A stretch of DNA of 64,000 nt from Melampsora larici-populina 98AG31 (GCF_000204055.1 NW_006768815.1:1-64000), one strand, 5' to 3'. Counted from the first letter of the stretch, positions 35,131-46,618 are shown. Program-made: numbers and translations. The notes: a model not told the origin generated them from the sequence alone.

Positions 35131-38100
35131 CAAAAAAGCCTTTTCTTCACCGGAAAATTCTTCTACATAATCCGGAACTACACTACTGTCTTCATCCTTA
35201 ACCTCCTGCTGCAACCGCGCTAATTGTGCTTGTACCACCGTCGTCCTTTTCTCTCCCAAGTCTAACTCTCTTTCCCAATCTCCTTCGTCCGGTTGACATA
35301 TTGTGAATCTAGTCCAAATACCATGTTCATCCTTCAAAGTTGACCACTCACCAACCGCTTTTCCAAACTCTATTCCCGCTCTGAAATCCATAAGAAAGGG
35401 ACGTCCTAATAAAATTGGACACTTACTCTCCTTAGCTATCCAAAAATGCGCCACCCCTTGTACTCTAGTGCCAACCACAACCTCTATAGCTTCACCAATA
35501 CCAATCAACTCCGTCCTTTGACCACCAATACCTCTAACTCCAGATCTAATTGAAACCAATCCAGTCAATCCCAATTCCTCTGCAACTGATTCAGGAAGAA
35601 TATTGATTTGTGAACCGGAATCCACCAAAGCTTTAACCCTTTTCTTCTTTCCGCCTAACATCATTTCCAAGTAACCTAAAGGACACGAATACAAAACATC
35701 TTCACCATCTTCCTCACTCTCAGAAGTTGAATCATCATCTTCTAATCCTCCTGCCGCTGCTCGTAAAGGCTTGATGATTCTGGGTATTACCACCCGTCGC
35801 TTTGAGACTTGCTTCTTCATATGTTCCGCTAATGCCGGCGAAATAGCACATAATTCTCCAACCTCTGCTTCAATATGAGTCTTCATAATTTTCTCAACCA
35901 CTTTATCCATTACTCCTTCATAACTCCGCTCCACTGGCCGTTCAAATCTTCCTTTGATAATGTCCTTCTTCTCCGCTCGCGGTGCTACTACAGTTGCTCT
36001 CTTTCTTGCCTTCAATTTCGCCAAAGGAACATCTTCGCTACTATCATCATCTTCATTCAATTCCATAATCTCATCCTCTACTTCATAATTCTCATTCTGA
36101 ATTGTAACTTTCTTCTTCCTTGGCGCGTCAACCGGTTCCGCTTTACCTCTACCTCTTTTAACTTCCACATCATAAACTTTTGTACCTGCCCCTGCCATAA
36201 CTGACTTCAATCCTTTACTTGTAATACCCGGCGCCTTCCAATCTTCTAAAATTCCACAGCTAGCACGTAATTCCTGAATTTGAGGGTCCCCATTAGCTGC
36301 TTTACTTAAAATACCTGTCACAGTTGTCTTCTCTGGTACTGCTGGAATTGACACGACAGGAGGTTGAGTTGACACTTGAGGACTTTCACCTTTTGCCGCT
36401 GCAATCTTTGCTTGTTCAACTTGTAATGAATAATCAGCAACTACGGTACGAATTGGCCAACTGCTATCCCATCTGACTACCGCTCCATTTGACAAGATGT
36501 AAGTATTGTTATGTTCTGTAACAAAACCATCATTTACATCTCTTTGTTTATCCGGACATCTATTATGACCATGTCCTTCTTTACCACAATAATAACACAT
36601 CAGTGGTCCATCCCGAAAAGCACGTTGTTGAAACTCTCCACGCGTAGGTCCGTTATTCGGTGGAGGTCCATAGGGTCCGCTGGATTGTTGACCACCATTA
36701 GTTTGTTGGAATTGTCCTCCAGAACCATTCCATTGATTAGAATTCGAGTTAAAACCTCCATGTCCGTACTGATTTCCTCCGTAACCACCCCTATTACCTG
36801 AATATCCACCTCGTCCTCTAGTCATCCCAAAATTTGCGTATTGACCACCATTATTAAAATTAGGACCAGAAGAATTATTATTCAAGTTTTGACCCCCTTG
36901 CTGACCATTTCTGAAATAATTTGAAGCATTAAAACTAGGCGCAGATCCACTGTTTTGAGCTGTCGGACCAAGGTTCTGTTGCTGTCCTGAAAATGATTTA
37001 TTCTGAAAACTAGAATGATTTTGAACATTCTGATTTCCAGCCAAAGGTCGATTCATTCCTTGACTGCTCCACACCGCAAACTGACTAACTAATTCATTAA
37101 TAGTAGCTTCATCCCCCGACTTTCCACCAATCTTCTTGTTCAATCCTTCCATCTTTAAACCTCTTCTTTCCATATCCTTCTGTACCACCTTCTCCTTAAG
37201 CTCATCATCCTTCTTCATCTCAACTTCTTTCTTTCCGCGTAATTCCTCAAATACCAATTCAACTTCCGCCCGCAATACCTTCTCAATTGACTTCTTTAAC
37301 ACTTTCCACCCCGGTAATCTATGTCTTCCATCCTTTGTAATCCTTAATTCATCTTCATCCCTTAAGTTTTCCTTGATCTTCTTCTGCATATTATCTGAAA
37401 AAGCTCTATAGTAATACGTACAGACTTCATCTTCAGAATCAATATAATCATTTTTCTTCAAATAAACTAAGATGCTTTCAAACTTGTGACGAAAACCTTC
37501 AAATTCCAATTTTGAATCAATACCACCATTTCTTTCGTACTCCAACACCAATTCCTTCAAATCTTCAATTGTATACCTAGGTGCCTCACGTATTGACACA
37601 TACCGGTCCTTCATCTCTGCCTTTAAAGTTTTCCAATTCCATTCCCCTTCACCCCAACCATCAAGTTCCTTAATTTCTTCCTTTAAATCCTTTCCATCTA
37701 CAAATGCGCACACCTGCATTGCCATATCAATACCACTAGCACCATCTACTTGCGCAGCAACCTCAAAATCCCGTAAAAACTTTTGAATGTCATCCCCACG
37801 CCTAAATCGTAATTCTGAATCTTGAGGTTCAATCTTTACAACCTTCTTCTTGTTCTTCTTCTTCTTCTTAATTTCAACATCACTTTCATCCTCTGAACTT
37901 GAACTACCATCACTACTGTAAACTTTCTTCTTTCCTTTCCCCTGCCTCTTATCCGCCTTAACTTTTGCCTCCTTCAACGCTTTCAACAACCTTTCCATCT
38001 TCTCTGCCTGTACTTGAGCCTCCTCTAAATACGCCTCTGCTTCCTTAAATGAAATTCCACCGTCCTTCATCATTCCTTCTACATCGTCCAGTGAAACAAT

Positions 38101-38301
38101 TTCCTCCTTAAACCTTCCTTCTGAACCCTTTTCCGTAACATTATCCCCTGAATCATCACCACTATCTTCCTTTTCCCTGTATGACTTACGTTCCTCTTGA
38201 CCAATAACACTCCCACCTTTAATACCAGATCCAGACACAGCAGGTTCCATTGCAGGTTGTTTTGAAGCCGCTGCCGGTGGAAGTTCCTTTTGAGATGACA
38301 T
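35128..38301 (-). CDS. Gypsy-1 gag-protease polyprotein (1057 aa)
   Basis: The ORF starts with ATG at 38301 and is intact. Residues 1-165 are charged and lysine-rich. About 165-370 is a retrotransposon gag capsid-type domain (FLRDFEVAAQ, YYYRAF). Then comes a Q/N/G-rich region with RGG-type repeats, a CCHC knuckle (C-x2-C-x4-H-x4-C, CYYCGKEGHGHNRC) near residue 570, and a retropepsin-like protease with VDSGSQINIL near residue 890 and LLGRPFL about 80 residues later. Gag and protease sharing one ORF, with pol shifted by -1, is a known arrangement in Gypsy elements. It should act in cytoplasmic particle assembly and processing. Confidence 0.92.
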   Translation of the reverse strand: MSSQKELPPAAASKQPAMEPAVSGSGIKGGSVIGQEERKSYREKEDSGDDSGDNVTEKGSEGRFKEEIVSLDDVEGMMKDGGISFKEAEAYLEEAQVQAEKMERLLKALKEAKVKADKRQGKGKKKVYSSDGSSSSEDESDVEIKKKKKNKKKVVKIEPQDSELRFRRGDDIQKFLRDFEVAAQVDGASGIDMAMQVCAFVDGKDLKEEIKELDGWGEGEWNWKTLKAEMKDRYVSIREAPRYTIEDLKELVLEYERNGGIDSKLEFEGFRHKFESILVYLKKNDYIDSEDEVCTYYYRAFSDNMQKKIKENLRDEDELRITKDGRHRLPGWKVLKKSIEKVLRAEVELVFEELRGKKEVEMKKDDELKEKVVQKDMERRGLKMEGLNKKIGGKSGDEATINELVSQFAVWSSQGMNRPLAGNQNVQNHSSFQNKSFSGQQQNLGPTAQNSGSAPSFNASNYFRNGQQGGQNLNNNSSGPNFNNGGQYANFGMTRGRGGYSGNRGGYGGNQYGHGGFNSNSNQWNGSGGQFQQTNGGQQSSGPYGPPPNNGPTRGEFQQRAFRDGPLMCYYCGKEGHGHNRCPDKQRDVNDGFVTEHNNTYILSNGAVVRWDSSWPIRTVVADYSLQVEQAKIAAAKGESPQVSTQPPVVSIPAVPEKTTVTGILSKAANGDPQIQELRASCGILEDWKAPGITSKGLKSVMAGAGTKVYDVEVKRGRGKAEPVDAPRKKKVTIQNENYEVEDEIMELNEDDDSSEDVPLAKLKARKRATVVAPRAEKKDIIKGRFERPVERSYEGVMDKVVEKIMKTHIEAEVGELCAISPALAEHMKKQVSKRRVVIPRIIKPLRAAAGGLEDDDSTSESEEDGEDVLYSCPLGYLEMMLGGKKKRVKALVDSGSQINILPESVAEELGLTGLVSIRSGVRGIGGQRTELIGIGEAIEVVVGTRVQGVAHFWIAKESKCPILLGRPFLMDFRAGIEFGKAVGEWSTLKDEHGIWTRFTICQPDEGDWERELDLGEKRTTVVQAQLARLQQEVKDEDSSVVPDYVEEFSGEEKAFL
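35131..35137 (-). promoter_or_regulatory. Probable -1 ribosomal frameshift site at the gag-pol junction
   Basis: On the minus strand the last gag codons read GCT TTT TTG TAA, giving the heptamer T TTT TTG directly before the stop. Slipping back one base yields TTT GTA AGT and a frame that stays open into pol. The heptamer fits the X XXY YYZ rule. The homologous site of the third Gypsy fragment (about 63000) keeps TTTG plus a stop, and its -1 frame continues with the same F-V..G-E-S residues. No downstream structure was assessed. Confidence 0.65.
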
Positions 38302-39011
38302 GATCAGATAAGAGATTCAATGAAATTTAGAATTGTAGTATTGATGATTCTGATTTCTAAGTTAGAATTTGAAATACAAGAGTTGCAAGTTTGATTGGTG
38401 AATGACTGAATAATTGATGTAAATAATTTTGATAACCACAACTTCAGATTTGTATCCGCGCAGAAGTTGAGATTTTGAAGCAATTTAAGATCTGAAATAT
38501 GAATAACAGGAGTTTGAAAACTCCGGTATGATGAAATTTGAGTTATGATGAGCTTAAAATACGCAAAGTAAAGAAATGTGATGATGGTGACCACAAGGAT
38601 CAGTTGATGGGGATCTGGTTTGATGGTTCACTGCAAATTATAAAGGTGAGTTGATGAGAATTTGACAAACAAACACTTTGATGATTTGCGGATAGATAAT
38701 GTTGAGATTATAATTTTATTTCTGATAAAATAATTTGATGTGAATCACTGAATTTGAAATACGATTTGAGTAGTTAAATTTTAACTGAGATATATGATTG
38801 TCTTGCGGATTGAATAAATTTCAACGCAGAGTTCTGAGATATAATTTGATAATTTTGAGATTTGAGATTTGAGATATGATGATTTGCGGAATGAATAGTA
38901 ATTTTAAATTGATGGTAAGATGAATTTGAAAATTGAAATTGATATCTTGAGTTCAAGAAACTACTTTTGAGGAAGAGCACCTCAAAGACACAAAAGTTGT
39001 TTTGAGAAATT
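38302..39011 (-). other. Gypsy-1 leader between PBS and gag
   Basis: This 0.7-kb untranslated leader is AT-rich with a run of similar GAT(T/A)TGAG phrases around 38840-38960. No reading frame is supported. Confidence 0.6.
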
Positions 39012-39029
39012 GCTCCATTGGAGTCACCA
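39012..39029 (-). other. Gypsy-1 primer-binding site
   Basis: Two bases after the 5' LTR, the minus strand reads TGGTGACTCCAATGGAGC. It begins with TGG, as needed to pair with a tRNA ending in CCA. The donor tRNA should end in GGAGTCACCA; I cannot assign its isotype. Confidence 0.7.
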
Positions 39030-39031
39030 GA

Positions 39032-41384
39032 TGTAGAACTCCTACGCTGTGTGGCGTAGGCTGAGCCGGAGAGGGGATGAGATTCCACCAATGAAATAAT
39101 GATGAACTCGGGTGCGGTGAAGCTGCCCTCAACCTTGAATATAAAGTTCAAAAAAAAACAATCAAGCAATTCTCTAACTACTTTTGACGTTCACAAATAT
39201 AACCCGTAACACTAATATAATGATTCTAAAAGATCCGCAAGATCTGGTGGATTCCAATGATACCCTACGCTAAACTATACGAGGTTGTGATAAGAAACTA
39301 TGTTGATTTCAAGTTTTAACATAACTGTTGCTACGTGTGATTAAAAAAATGATAATCTGGAAGCCCTGATAAGAAAACCCGGCCCTGAGCTTGAATCCAA
39401 CCAACTGACAACCAATATATGACAAAGCTCAGCAACAACAAATATCACAGCAACAAAATTCCACACGAGATACCACAATAACTATCCCTTTCAAACAACA
39501 ACACTCTTTTGATCAATGCTTCAACAATGTAAACCTCTCTTTTCTATCTTCCTTCCTTCTTCACTAAGCAAAATAAAGAAATAAAACTAACGAGATCAAT
39601 TTTAAACCGTCAGAATAACTAACAATGATTTTCTAATTCTTTGATAGGATGTTTGAAAAAACTCTTATACGCTCTCAAGAACGCAAAGACACGATCAAAA
39701 CACTCAGACACAGACCCGAACACCAATACGATGATCAAACACTAGCACGCTTTCAAGAAATAACACTAGAAACCCTTCAGAACACTTTTAGATGCGAACA
39801 CTTAAAAAAAACTTGATGATCCCTTGGATGGATCACAAAAAAAAGAAAAACACACTACACTAACTCCTCCGACTAGACACAACGGACCAAGCAGACACGA
39901 ACTGATAGATAACTTCTCTCAATCCCTCCCTCCTGCTTTCTCAATTTTCAACTCGATCTCCAATCGGACTTTTCTTCTCTTCAAATCACACAAGGTAAGG
40001 TTTTTTAATTCATCTCCACTATCTCATTCTTGCTTTTAAGTATTTAAATTCGATCTTGGCCCTTTATTTAAGTAAGTACTTTGTTTCAATTCTTTGTTTG
40101 TTCTTATTTGATTTCTTTCTGACTCAATCTTCTTTCTTGCTTTGATTAGTTTGAAGATTGGACCTCAAAATCGAATCTCTATTCTGTTTCAATTGTTATT
40201 CTGATCTTTGATATGGTATGTAGTTTGCTTCTTTTTTTTTCTATCTTCTCCACTTTCTCACTGTACTAACTCTCTATTTTCTTTTCTTAACCATTCTTCT
40301 TTGGATCTTAGATTCATTAAATTCGATTTTGACTGTTCATCAAGATTCATTTCATTTTCGATTTTGGGGTCTTCATTCGCTTCTAGGTACCTTCCTTTAA
40401 TCAATTGATACCAAAAACTTCCATTGGACCCTTACATCCCAATCAATCTCATTATGTCACTCAATCACATCATCCAAATCAATCCCATTGAATCAGACTC
40501 ATCAAATCAAATTCGATCTTAGCTACTTTCCAACTACAACCCTCAAAAACTGACCTCCTGTCAGTAACAATCAATCTCCACTCGATTTCGATCTTGACCT
40601 ATGATCATGATCTTCATCCTTCAATTAAACTGACTCAGAATTCCAATATAACTTTGATCACACTCCTAATCTAGTATTCAGTTTTGATTTTGGACTCCAA
40701 TCTTGATCCTGTAAAGTGAGTGAGACATCTTTTAGCTTTCCTGGATGTTAACCTTGACAGTAACTGATAGTACCCTCTTTGTCTTGTTTGAATAACAGAC
40801 CCCAAAATCAAACCTTCATTGACTTGAAATTTTCGATTTTGGGCTGTAATTTAGGTATGTAAGTTTTGTATTCTTTCTTTGTCTCTTCAACTGAACTGAG
40901 CTGATATGATGATGAGCTTTGAGTATGTTATGTTTAATTGTTTATTTAACCTAAGCTATCAATCTTGATCATTTTGGATTCTGAGCCTTGCTTTAGACAT
41001 GTCTTTTCCCTGTTGATTTTCTATTCTTTTCTTTCACCTAACTAAATATTATACACTTTTCAATCTGTTATCCTCAATGATTCTCTGATATTCTTTTTAA
41101 CTCTTCCTTTATGTGATTCTACTTGTTGAATTTCCCTTGATTATGAATGTAAATTTGGGCTATGTTCTCTGCTTTGTAATGATGTGATTATAAGAAATTA
41201 GGGTGCTTTTGATAAAATCTTGATAGTGAATTGTGCTCAGCAGTGAAAATGAAATAAAATATGAGTTTAATTGTGAATTTTGAGAGTTATAAATATGCGT
41301 AGAGTCAGATTATCAAATAAAAATGTGGTGATGTTAATGTATGATAATGAGCTTCAGATGTACTGTTAGGATTTGATCTCCACA
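39032..41384 (-). mobile_element. 5' LTR of Gypsy-1 (2,353 bp)
   Basis: On the minus strand it starts TGTGGAGATC (at 41384) and ends GTTCTACA (at 39032), and it aligns along its length with the solo LTR at 55971-58813. The inner half (about 39,900-41,100) is a chain of divergent modules, each with a phrase like TCGATTTTG and a GTAAGT-like phrase on the plus strand. A short palindrome, CCTACGC-TGTGTG-GCGTAGG (39041-39060), sits at its 3' edge. Confidence 0.85.
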
Positions 41385-41529
41385 GCGTGAACCAGATACA
41401 ACAAGTATCCAAACCAAAATAGACCCATTCCCTTATAGATGGCTCATAACACAAACCACCCAAGCAAAAGATCATAATCCACAATAGTCATATTTCTGCT
41501 TTCTGGGCATTAATTACCCTCAAAATCCA

Positions 41530-43300
41530 ATATTTTTCATTCCTGTTTTATCTCTTTCCACAATCCCTACTTCTGTTTCTTTCATGATCATCATGAATCC
41601 TATTGCTTTGACCATAATCTCTTCCATCTCTATCTGATTGCCTATGTCCGCCCTTATAAAAACCTCTATCTATCTTTTTCTTCATCCTTATGCCTACACC
41701 AATCCCAACTCCTCTACCTATGCCTATAATTTGTACCATCAGAATCTCCTTCCTTATCACAACAACCATCATACCTATGGTCTTGTCATTTCAATGGATA
41801 TTCTTTTGGATTCTTCAGCAGTCTGTTTTCCTACCATCCCAATCATGAATCTATTTGATGCTGCTCTTACTTCCATTCCTGTTGTACAATCTTGTTTAAG
41901 ATGTGGTCCACCACAATTTCAACATCCAGATTTTATTGGTTTTCCATCTTTCCCAAGTTGACCCTTCTGACTCCATCCAGCATCTTGAGATGTAGTATCC
42001 TATATGAAAATATTTGAAGTAAATTTAATTATATGAAATTCTAGATTCCAAATAAAGACAGCAAGAAGATTGGTGTGACTTAATTCTTTTGCTAAATGTG
42101 TTCATTTTATTCAATGCATCTTTCCAAAATCTTGCACTTGCATACCTGCTGGAAGTAATTTTGTTTTGTTTTGTTGTACCTTCAGTAGGTGCAGTGGAAT
42201 CATGTTTTTTCAAAAACTTTTGCTTCCTATATAAACCAAAGAATGAAAAATATGTCACATGAGATTGAGAGTATCAATTATAGTATAAAAAACCCAATGA
42301 AACTGACCGCATAAAATGCACTCTTAGGATGATATTTTTATAGGAAAGTTTGTTGTCCTTTGGTTTAGCTGCACAGGTTTCAATTGAAAATTTGATATCA
42401 TCTGCTAATTTTTCAGATTCAGGTAAAGCTCTTCTTCCTTCGAATGGTTATTTTTCTTTCTCATGTCTAACCAAAATAAATCAAAATAAAAAAAATCACA
42501 TCTCTTTTCGGATGAAGAGAAACATGAAAAAGTTGAATGGTTTACTCTAGCATGAAGTCTTTTTCCCTTTTCAGTTGTTTTGATATCTTAATCTCCATGC
42601 TTCAAATTCTGCTTCTGAATTTAATTCATCAGTCTCATCCACACCAGGAACACCTTTGATTCCCTCTTTAAACAAAAATGAAGAATCAAGATGTCAATCA
42701 GCTTTTCAAAATACATAGATCCTAGATTCATCAAAAATTGAATCTCAACTTACTTTCAGCTAAATCTCCTATTGAAGTTTGTTCAACAAATGTTTGACTT
42801 TGTAATCTACGTTCTTAAAGTTCAGCTCATCTACAAGCTTCAATAGCTTCTTCTGATCCATCTTGAACTTTTTTAGGCAAAAGAGTAGCCTGTTGAGGTC
42901 TGTGACAGATCAAAATCAAAATAAGTATTGAATACCCTTTCAGGAATATGGAGTGGTAGTGTGCAAGTTTTGGGGTTTATTCCTCTGATGATGATCCTGA
43001 ACCTGGATTGCTTGATGAAACTGAAGGATGTGAGTTAATCTGAATGAAATCAAACTTTACATTCCTATGAGATTCAAGTAGAGGAGTTTATACCTTTGAT
43101 TGATTTGGTTCTGATTTTGGTTTAGTTTTTGAATTTGAACCTTCTGATAATAATTTGAAGTCAATTTCAATAGGTTCACCTCATCTATAAATTTGATTTA
43201 GTTTAAATGGTCTTTCTGAAGTTGATGGTTTTTCAATTTTGAATTATTTATTTCCTTTGGAAACTTTCTAGAAATCTAATCCACAGCACTATCTAAATCA
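41530..43300 (-). pseudogene. MFAP1-like splicing factor relic
   Basis: Reading the minus strand in order, about 43200-42780 is an acidic/lysine-rich N-terminus, then an R-rich block ending ERRLQSQTF. At about 42660-42600 comes GVDETDELNSEAEFEAWRLR. At 42350-42300 a KYHPKSAFYA block ends at an intron. At about 42160-42060 is LPAGMQVQDFGK followed by THLAKEL. At 41960-41880 is a CxxCGGPH-x4-C knuckle, after an R/D-rich region or beside it. This order (EFEAWRLR, K-Y-H-K-AFY, LP-MQV-FGK-THL, C-terminal CGGPH knuckle) is what I know of fungal MFAP1/Spp381-type spliceosomal proteins. Several frame breaks and in-frame stops show it is dead. At least one intron remains, so it is not a processed copy. 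Confidence 0.62.
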
Positions 43301-44009
43301 ATACATTTAAATTGTCTGATTCAAATAACAATGTATTTTTGGGTGTGATTGAGAAAATCACAGGTTCACCAATCACCAAAGTAGTGATTTTTTACAGAAT
43401 CTAGAAATTAAAGACCCAAGTTTCATAGAATTCTGAGGTGATTATAAAAATGTAGAGCTTTTGATATTTGAATCAAGAATTGAATCTGATTTTCAAAAGT
43501 TTGAGAATCAGATAAAGTCTTTTATCAAACCTAGAAGTAAATCAAAGATACACAAAGAAAGATCAGAATCAAAAAGCAAGGAAGAAGGAAAGAAAAAGGA
43601 AGAAGTAAGTGAAGAAGGAAAACAAGGGAGTGAGTGAAAAATGACCTAAGTTAAATAGCTAATATCATCAACACCCCACTACATTGAATGTGATTGATCA
43701 ACTTTAACTTGATTTAAAAGTTCAGGAATTTGATCAATTACTTTTGTACTATCCTTCATAATTGATCGATTCAAAATCAATGTCATCATGTTTGATCTGA
43801 GATTGAAGTGATTCAGAACGTTTAATATTCAATTTTAATCAACCGAGTTGAGCTGAGACCCTTTCGAAAAGGATAATTTCATCGTTAAATAAACATACTT
43901 TGATATCTAACCAATCGGATTCTTGTACTTTTTCTATTTTAGTACCTGTGGTACCTGTGGTAAGATCATGATCAATTTGAATGTTGAATAAAAAGTCAAA
44001 TAAATCAGC
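43301..44009. other. AT-rich region without a supported gene
   Basis: I see no domain or open frame worth reporting. A purine-rich plus-strand stretch (about 43560-43640) resembles a 5' UTR pyrimidine tract on the minus strand, which could be the upstream region of the MFAP1 relic. Confidence 0.4.
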
Positions 44010-44230
44010 TTACATCAGGTGACAGATACTATTACCAAAGGAAATGAGATGGAAAGTTAATGAAAAGCTGCTTAAAACCTGGAAGGTGACATTTTGAGCG
44101 TCTTTAGGATTGTGCTCGATTGTCAACTCTGCTGAATATTCAAAGGTGTCGCGATCAACCGGATCAATGAAATTGGGCAGCCGATAAAAGTTTGTAGTCG
44201 GACACGCGGAAATGACACAAAATAGATTGA
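44010..44230 (-). other. Possible isolated coding exon
   Basis: On the minus strand a coding-like stretch (LPNFIDPVDRDTFEYS, then AELTIEHNPKDAQNVTFQ) ends at a GT. I do not recognise the family and find no adjoining exon. It could be a fragment of another captured gene. Confidence 0.3.
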
Positions 44231-44400
44231 AGTGCGGTGTGATAATGTTAGTACAATATAATTGATGACAAATGAGTGTGATTAATGTGGATACTGACAG
44301 CCCATAGCCAGAGACCGAGGATTGTTTTGAGGAACTCGCTTTGCAATGATCATGAGAAGGCGAAAAAAGTGCACAGAAGTCAAAAGTGGTCGAGTACAAG

Positions 44401-44540
44401 TAAATTGGTTGCGGGTAACTGGTGAGGTAGGTGAAATTGAAAGTGGTTGAGTATGATTCCGAGTAAATTGGTTATGGGTAATTGGTGGTGTGGGTGAAAT
44501 TGAAAGTGGTTGAGTAGGCTGTAGCTGATTACGGGTGATT
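44401..44540. repeat. Two-copy tandem repeat (about 65 bp)
   Basis: A unit with AAATTGG-T-GGGTAA followed by GTGAAATTGAAAGTGGTTGAGTA occurs twice in a row, with a third partial copy up to about 44540. It lies just past the stop codon of the LIM relic. Confidence 0.7.
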
Positions 44541-45438
44541 GTGCCCGTGGAGGCCGAGGTCGGAAGGGGACTGGTGGGTTGTAGGTGATGAGTCACAACT
44601 CATTGACTGTGAAGCTGAGAGTTTTGGTGAAGGTGTAGGGCCTTTCTCGAGTCCAGCCTTTTGTAGCTTACTTCTTAATTCTTCAACTGTTGGTCTCAAA
44701 GCCTTAGTAGCGGGTGAATCCACAGTTCTTTTGATATTAGGTTCATTGCAAAGATCTGGGATATCAGTGACCATGGATGTTGCGGACTTGTTCGTTGAGC
44801 GATCAAGGCATTCATCACAACACAGATCACCTCCTAAGTTTACTGAGGGAGATAATGAGATATCTATTGTGCAGTGTATGCATCTGAAATATTTCTGTTG
44901 ATAGATCAAAAAAATGCAATCAGTTTCTTGATGAACTTAACAATGGAGAAGAGAAAAGTAGAAAAACCTTGTGCCAAAAACCACGTGAACCGGCTTTCTC
45001 AAGCTGAACAAAACCTTCATCACCCACTATGACTTTCTCCCAAGCTTTACAATCCCCACGGTTGAAGAGTTTAATATAACAATTACGACAACAAAAGACA
45101 CCAGCCCAATCACCTGATGATAAATCATCACGTCTTGGATCTGGATAAATTTTACCTTCACCTTTGAAAACTTCTCAACAAGCCCCACATTGACCTCTAG
45201 TTATGTTTGGATCAAGAACTGAACCAAACACATTGGTTAAAAATTCTTCTTGCGCTGCTGATAAATTAATTGAATCGGGTATGTTGGCAGTCAATGAGCG
45301 TGGGTGCAATGATTTGACTGATAATCCACGTTTGGGGGTAGGAGCTGATGTTGTTGATGGTTGAGGTTCTTTGAGTGGAGTAGGTGGTGTTACCATTCGA
45401 AGTCTGTCTTTAACTTGAATGATTGTCAAGATTCCCAT
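44529..45438 (-). pseudogene. LIM-domain protein relic
   Basis: Two exons are visible. Exon 44968-45438 starts at ATG (45438), has a P/T-rich linker, then QCGAC, a stop, and a segment with GVFCCRNC and NRGDCKAW, ending GFWHK before a GT donor. Exon 44529-44890 opens after a CAG with KYFRCIHC and GGDLCCDECL. Joined, WHK-KYFRC-x2-C..CCDEC fits the core of a LIM zinc finger (W-H-x2-[C]-F-x-C-x2-C ... C-x2-C), with one zinc ligand replaced by Y. The frame contains a TGA at 45175-45177, within the first zinc module. It may be a pseudogene, or the stop may reflect a recent C-to-T change. The C-terminal tail is S/P-rich. Confidence 0.6.
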
Positions 45439-45990
45439 TTGCTCAAAATGCCTTGAAACATTGAAACACCTTGATATCAGCTTGAAACACCTTTTTGATC
45501 AATATCAAGCATGATCAAAGCATGATTGATTGTTTGATTCAAATTGTTTATCGTGATTCTTTGAGATAGATAGTCAAAATGTTATTTGGCTCAAAGTTAA
45601 AATGACAAACACCTCAATGTCAGCTATTGAAACTTGTTGGTTGAAAGTGAATAAATCGTTGTTGTGAATATCAAAGCATGGCAGGTGTGAAAGCACTCCA
45701 TGAGGATGCCGCTAGGATTGAGGCTTGTTGGTTGGAATTGGATAACTCGTGGTGGTCAATACCAAAGCATTTCAAACAATATTCTTGTGATTGATCTTGC
45801 TGGGCAGGTATAGAAGTGGGGTGGGGAATTGGAAGGCGATCAATTGAGGATGCTGCAGTCAAGAGGATAGGTTACGTGAAGTCTGCCATTTGAAGTAAGA
45901 GAGTCATGGATGCTTAAGGGCTTAGGGGGGTATATAAAGGCTTAAGGGTTTTAATCAAGTTTCGCTGGGAAACTTGGTTGTGCCTTTAGT
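45439..45990. other. Upstream region of the LIM relic, no supported gene
   Basis: A TATATAAAGG-type box lies at about 45931 on the plus strand, followed by a small hairpin (AAGTTTC..GAAACTT near 45958-45976). What they serve is unclear, because the next plus-strand sequence is a truncated retroelement. Confidence 0.35.
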
Positions 45991-45992
45991 TT

Positions 45993-46618
45993 TATGATTA
46001 CCAAAAGATTTTATAAAAGATAAAGATATTCAAATTCACCCAACATCGCTGAATTTTCACATGATGCTTAGCAAAGCCTGTGATCATGCGAAACAATGCA
46101 TAACAGACTCAGTTCTATATAATAAAGAACGTTGGGATAAAACCCATAAAGAAATTGAATTTAAAATAGGAGACAAAGTCCTAGTCTCAACAATAAACTT
46201 TACGAACATCCAAGGACCCAAGAAACTTAGGGATTCTTTCGTAGGACCATTTGTCGTTGTCAAACTGCATGGACCAAATGCAGTCAAAGTGGCACTGACG
46301 GGAGAATTTTCTAGAAAACACCCAACCTTCCCGGTGTCCCTCCTGAAACACTACAGGGAAGCAGTAGGCAAACAGCTCTCATCGCGAGCAGAAATAATCA
46401 AACAACCAGTGCCTTTCGAAGAGGAAACTGATAAGACTGTAGAAAAAGTCTTGCAGCAAAGAATGATCAAATCAAAGGGTAAAGATACCAGATTATCTTT
46501 AGTCCATCACAAAAATAAAAGCAGTGATTACGATGAATGGATAACTGAAAGCAAGATCCCAAATTCCTCAGTTTTACTTAGGAAATTCAGAGGAGAGAGA
46601 AAAAATCTTCAAAAATGA
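45993..46618 (+). pseudogene. Chromodomain Ty3/Gypsy integrase C-terminus, 5'-truncated
   Basis: The open frame runs from about 45993 to the stop at 46618. It has the late integrase region (YNKERWDKTH, GDKVLVS), a GPF module (DSFVGPFVVV), and a chromodomain-type C-terminus (EKVLQQR, HHKNKSSDYDEWITES, SVLLRKFR). This is a chromovirus-type Gypsy end, clearly different from the three other Gypsy copies in the window. Everything upstream (gag to integrase core) is missing. Confidence 0.88.

Larger units (their letters stand above)
31651..41384 (-). mobile_element. Ty3/Gypsy LTR retrotransposon 1, 3'-truncated
   Basis: On the minus strand the order is 5' LTR (39032-41384), PBS, leader, gag-protease (35128-38301), then pol in the -1 frame with RT, RNase H and integrase (to 31651). 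That order (integrase last) is the Gypsy order. The 3' end of integrase and the whole 3' LTR are missing, replaced by the array-end segment. Pol has three further defects: an in-frame TGA at 34601-34603, a frame break near 33360 and a frame break near 31840. The copy is therefore dead, though only lightly decayed. The 2,353-bp LTR is unusually long. Confidence 0.92.

Noticed and set aside
36511..37411. Plus-strand open frames opposite gag
   Set aside because: They are shadows of the intact minus-strand gag-protease ORF.
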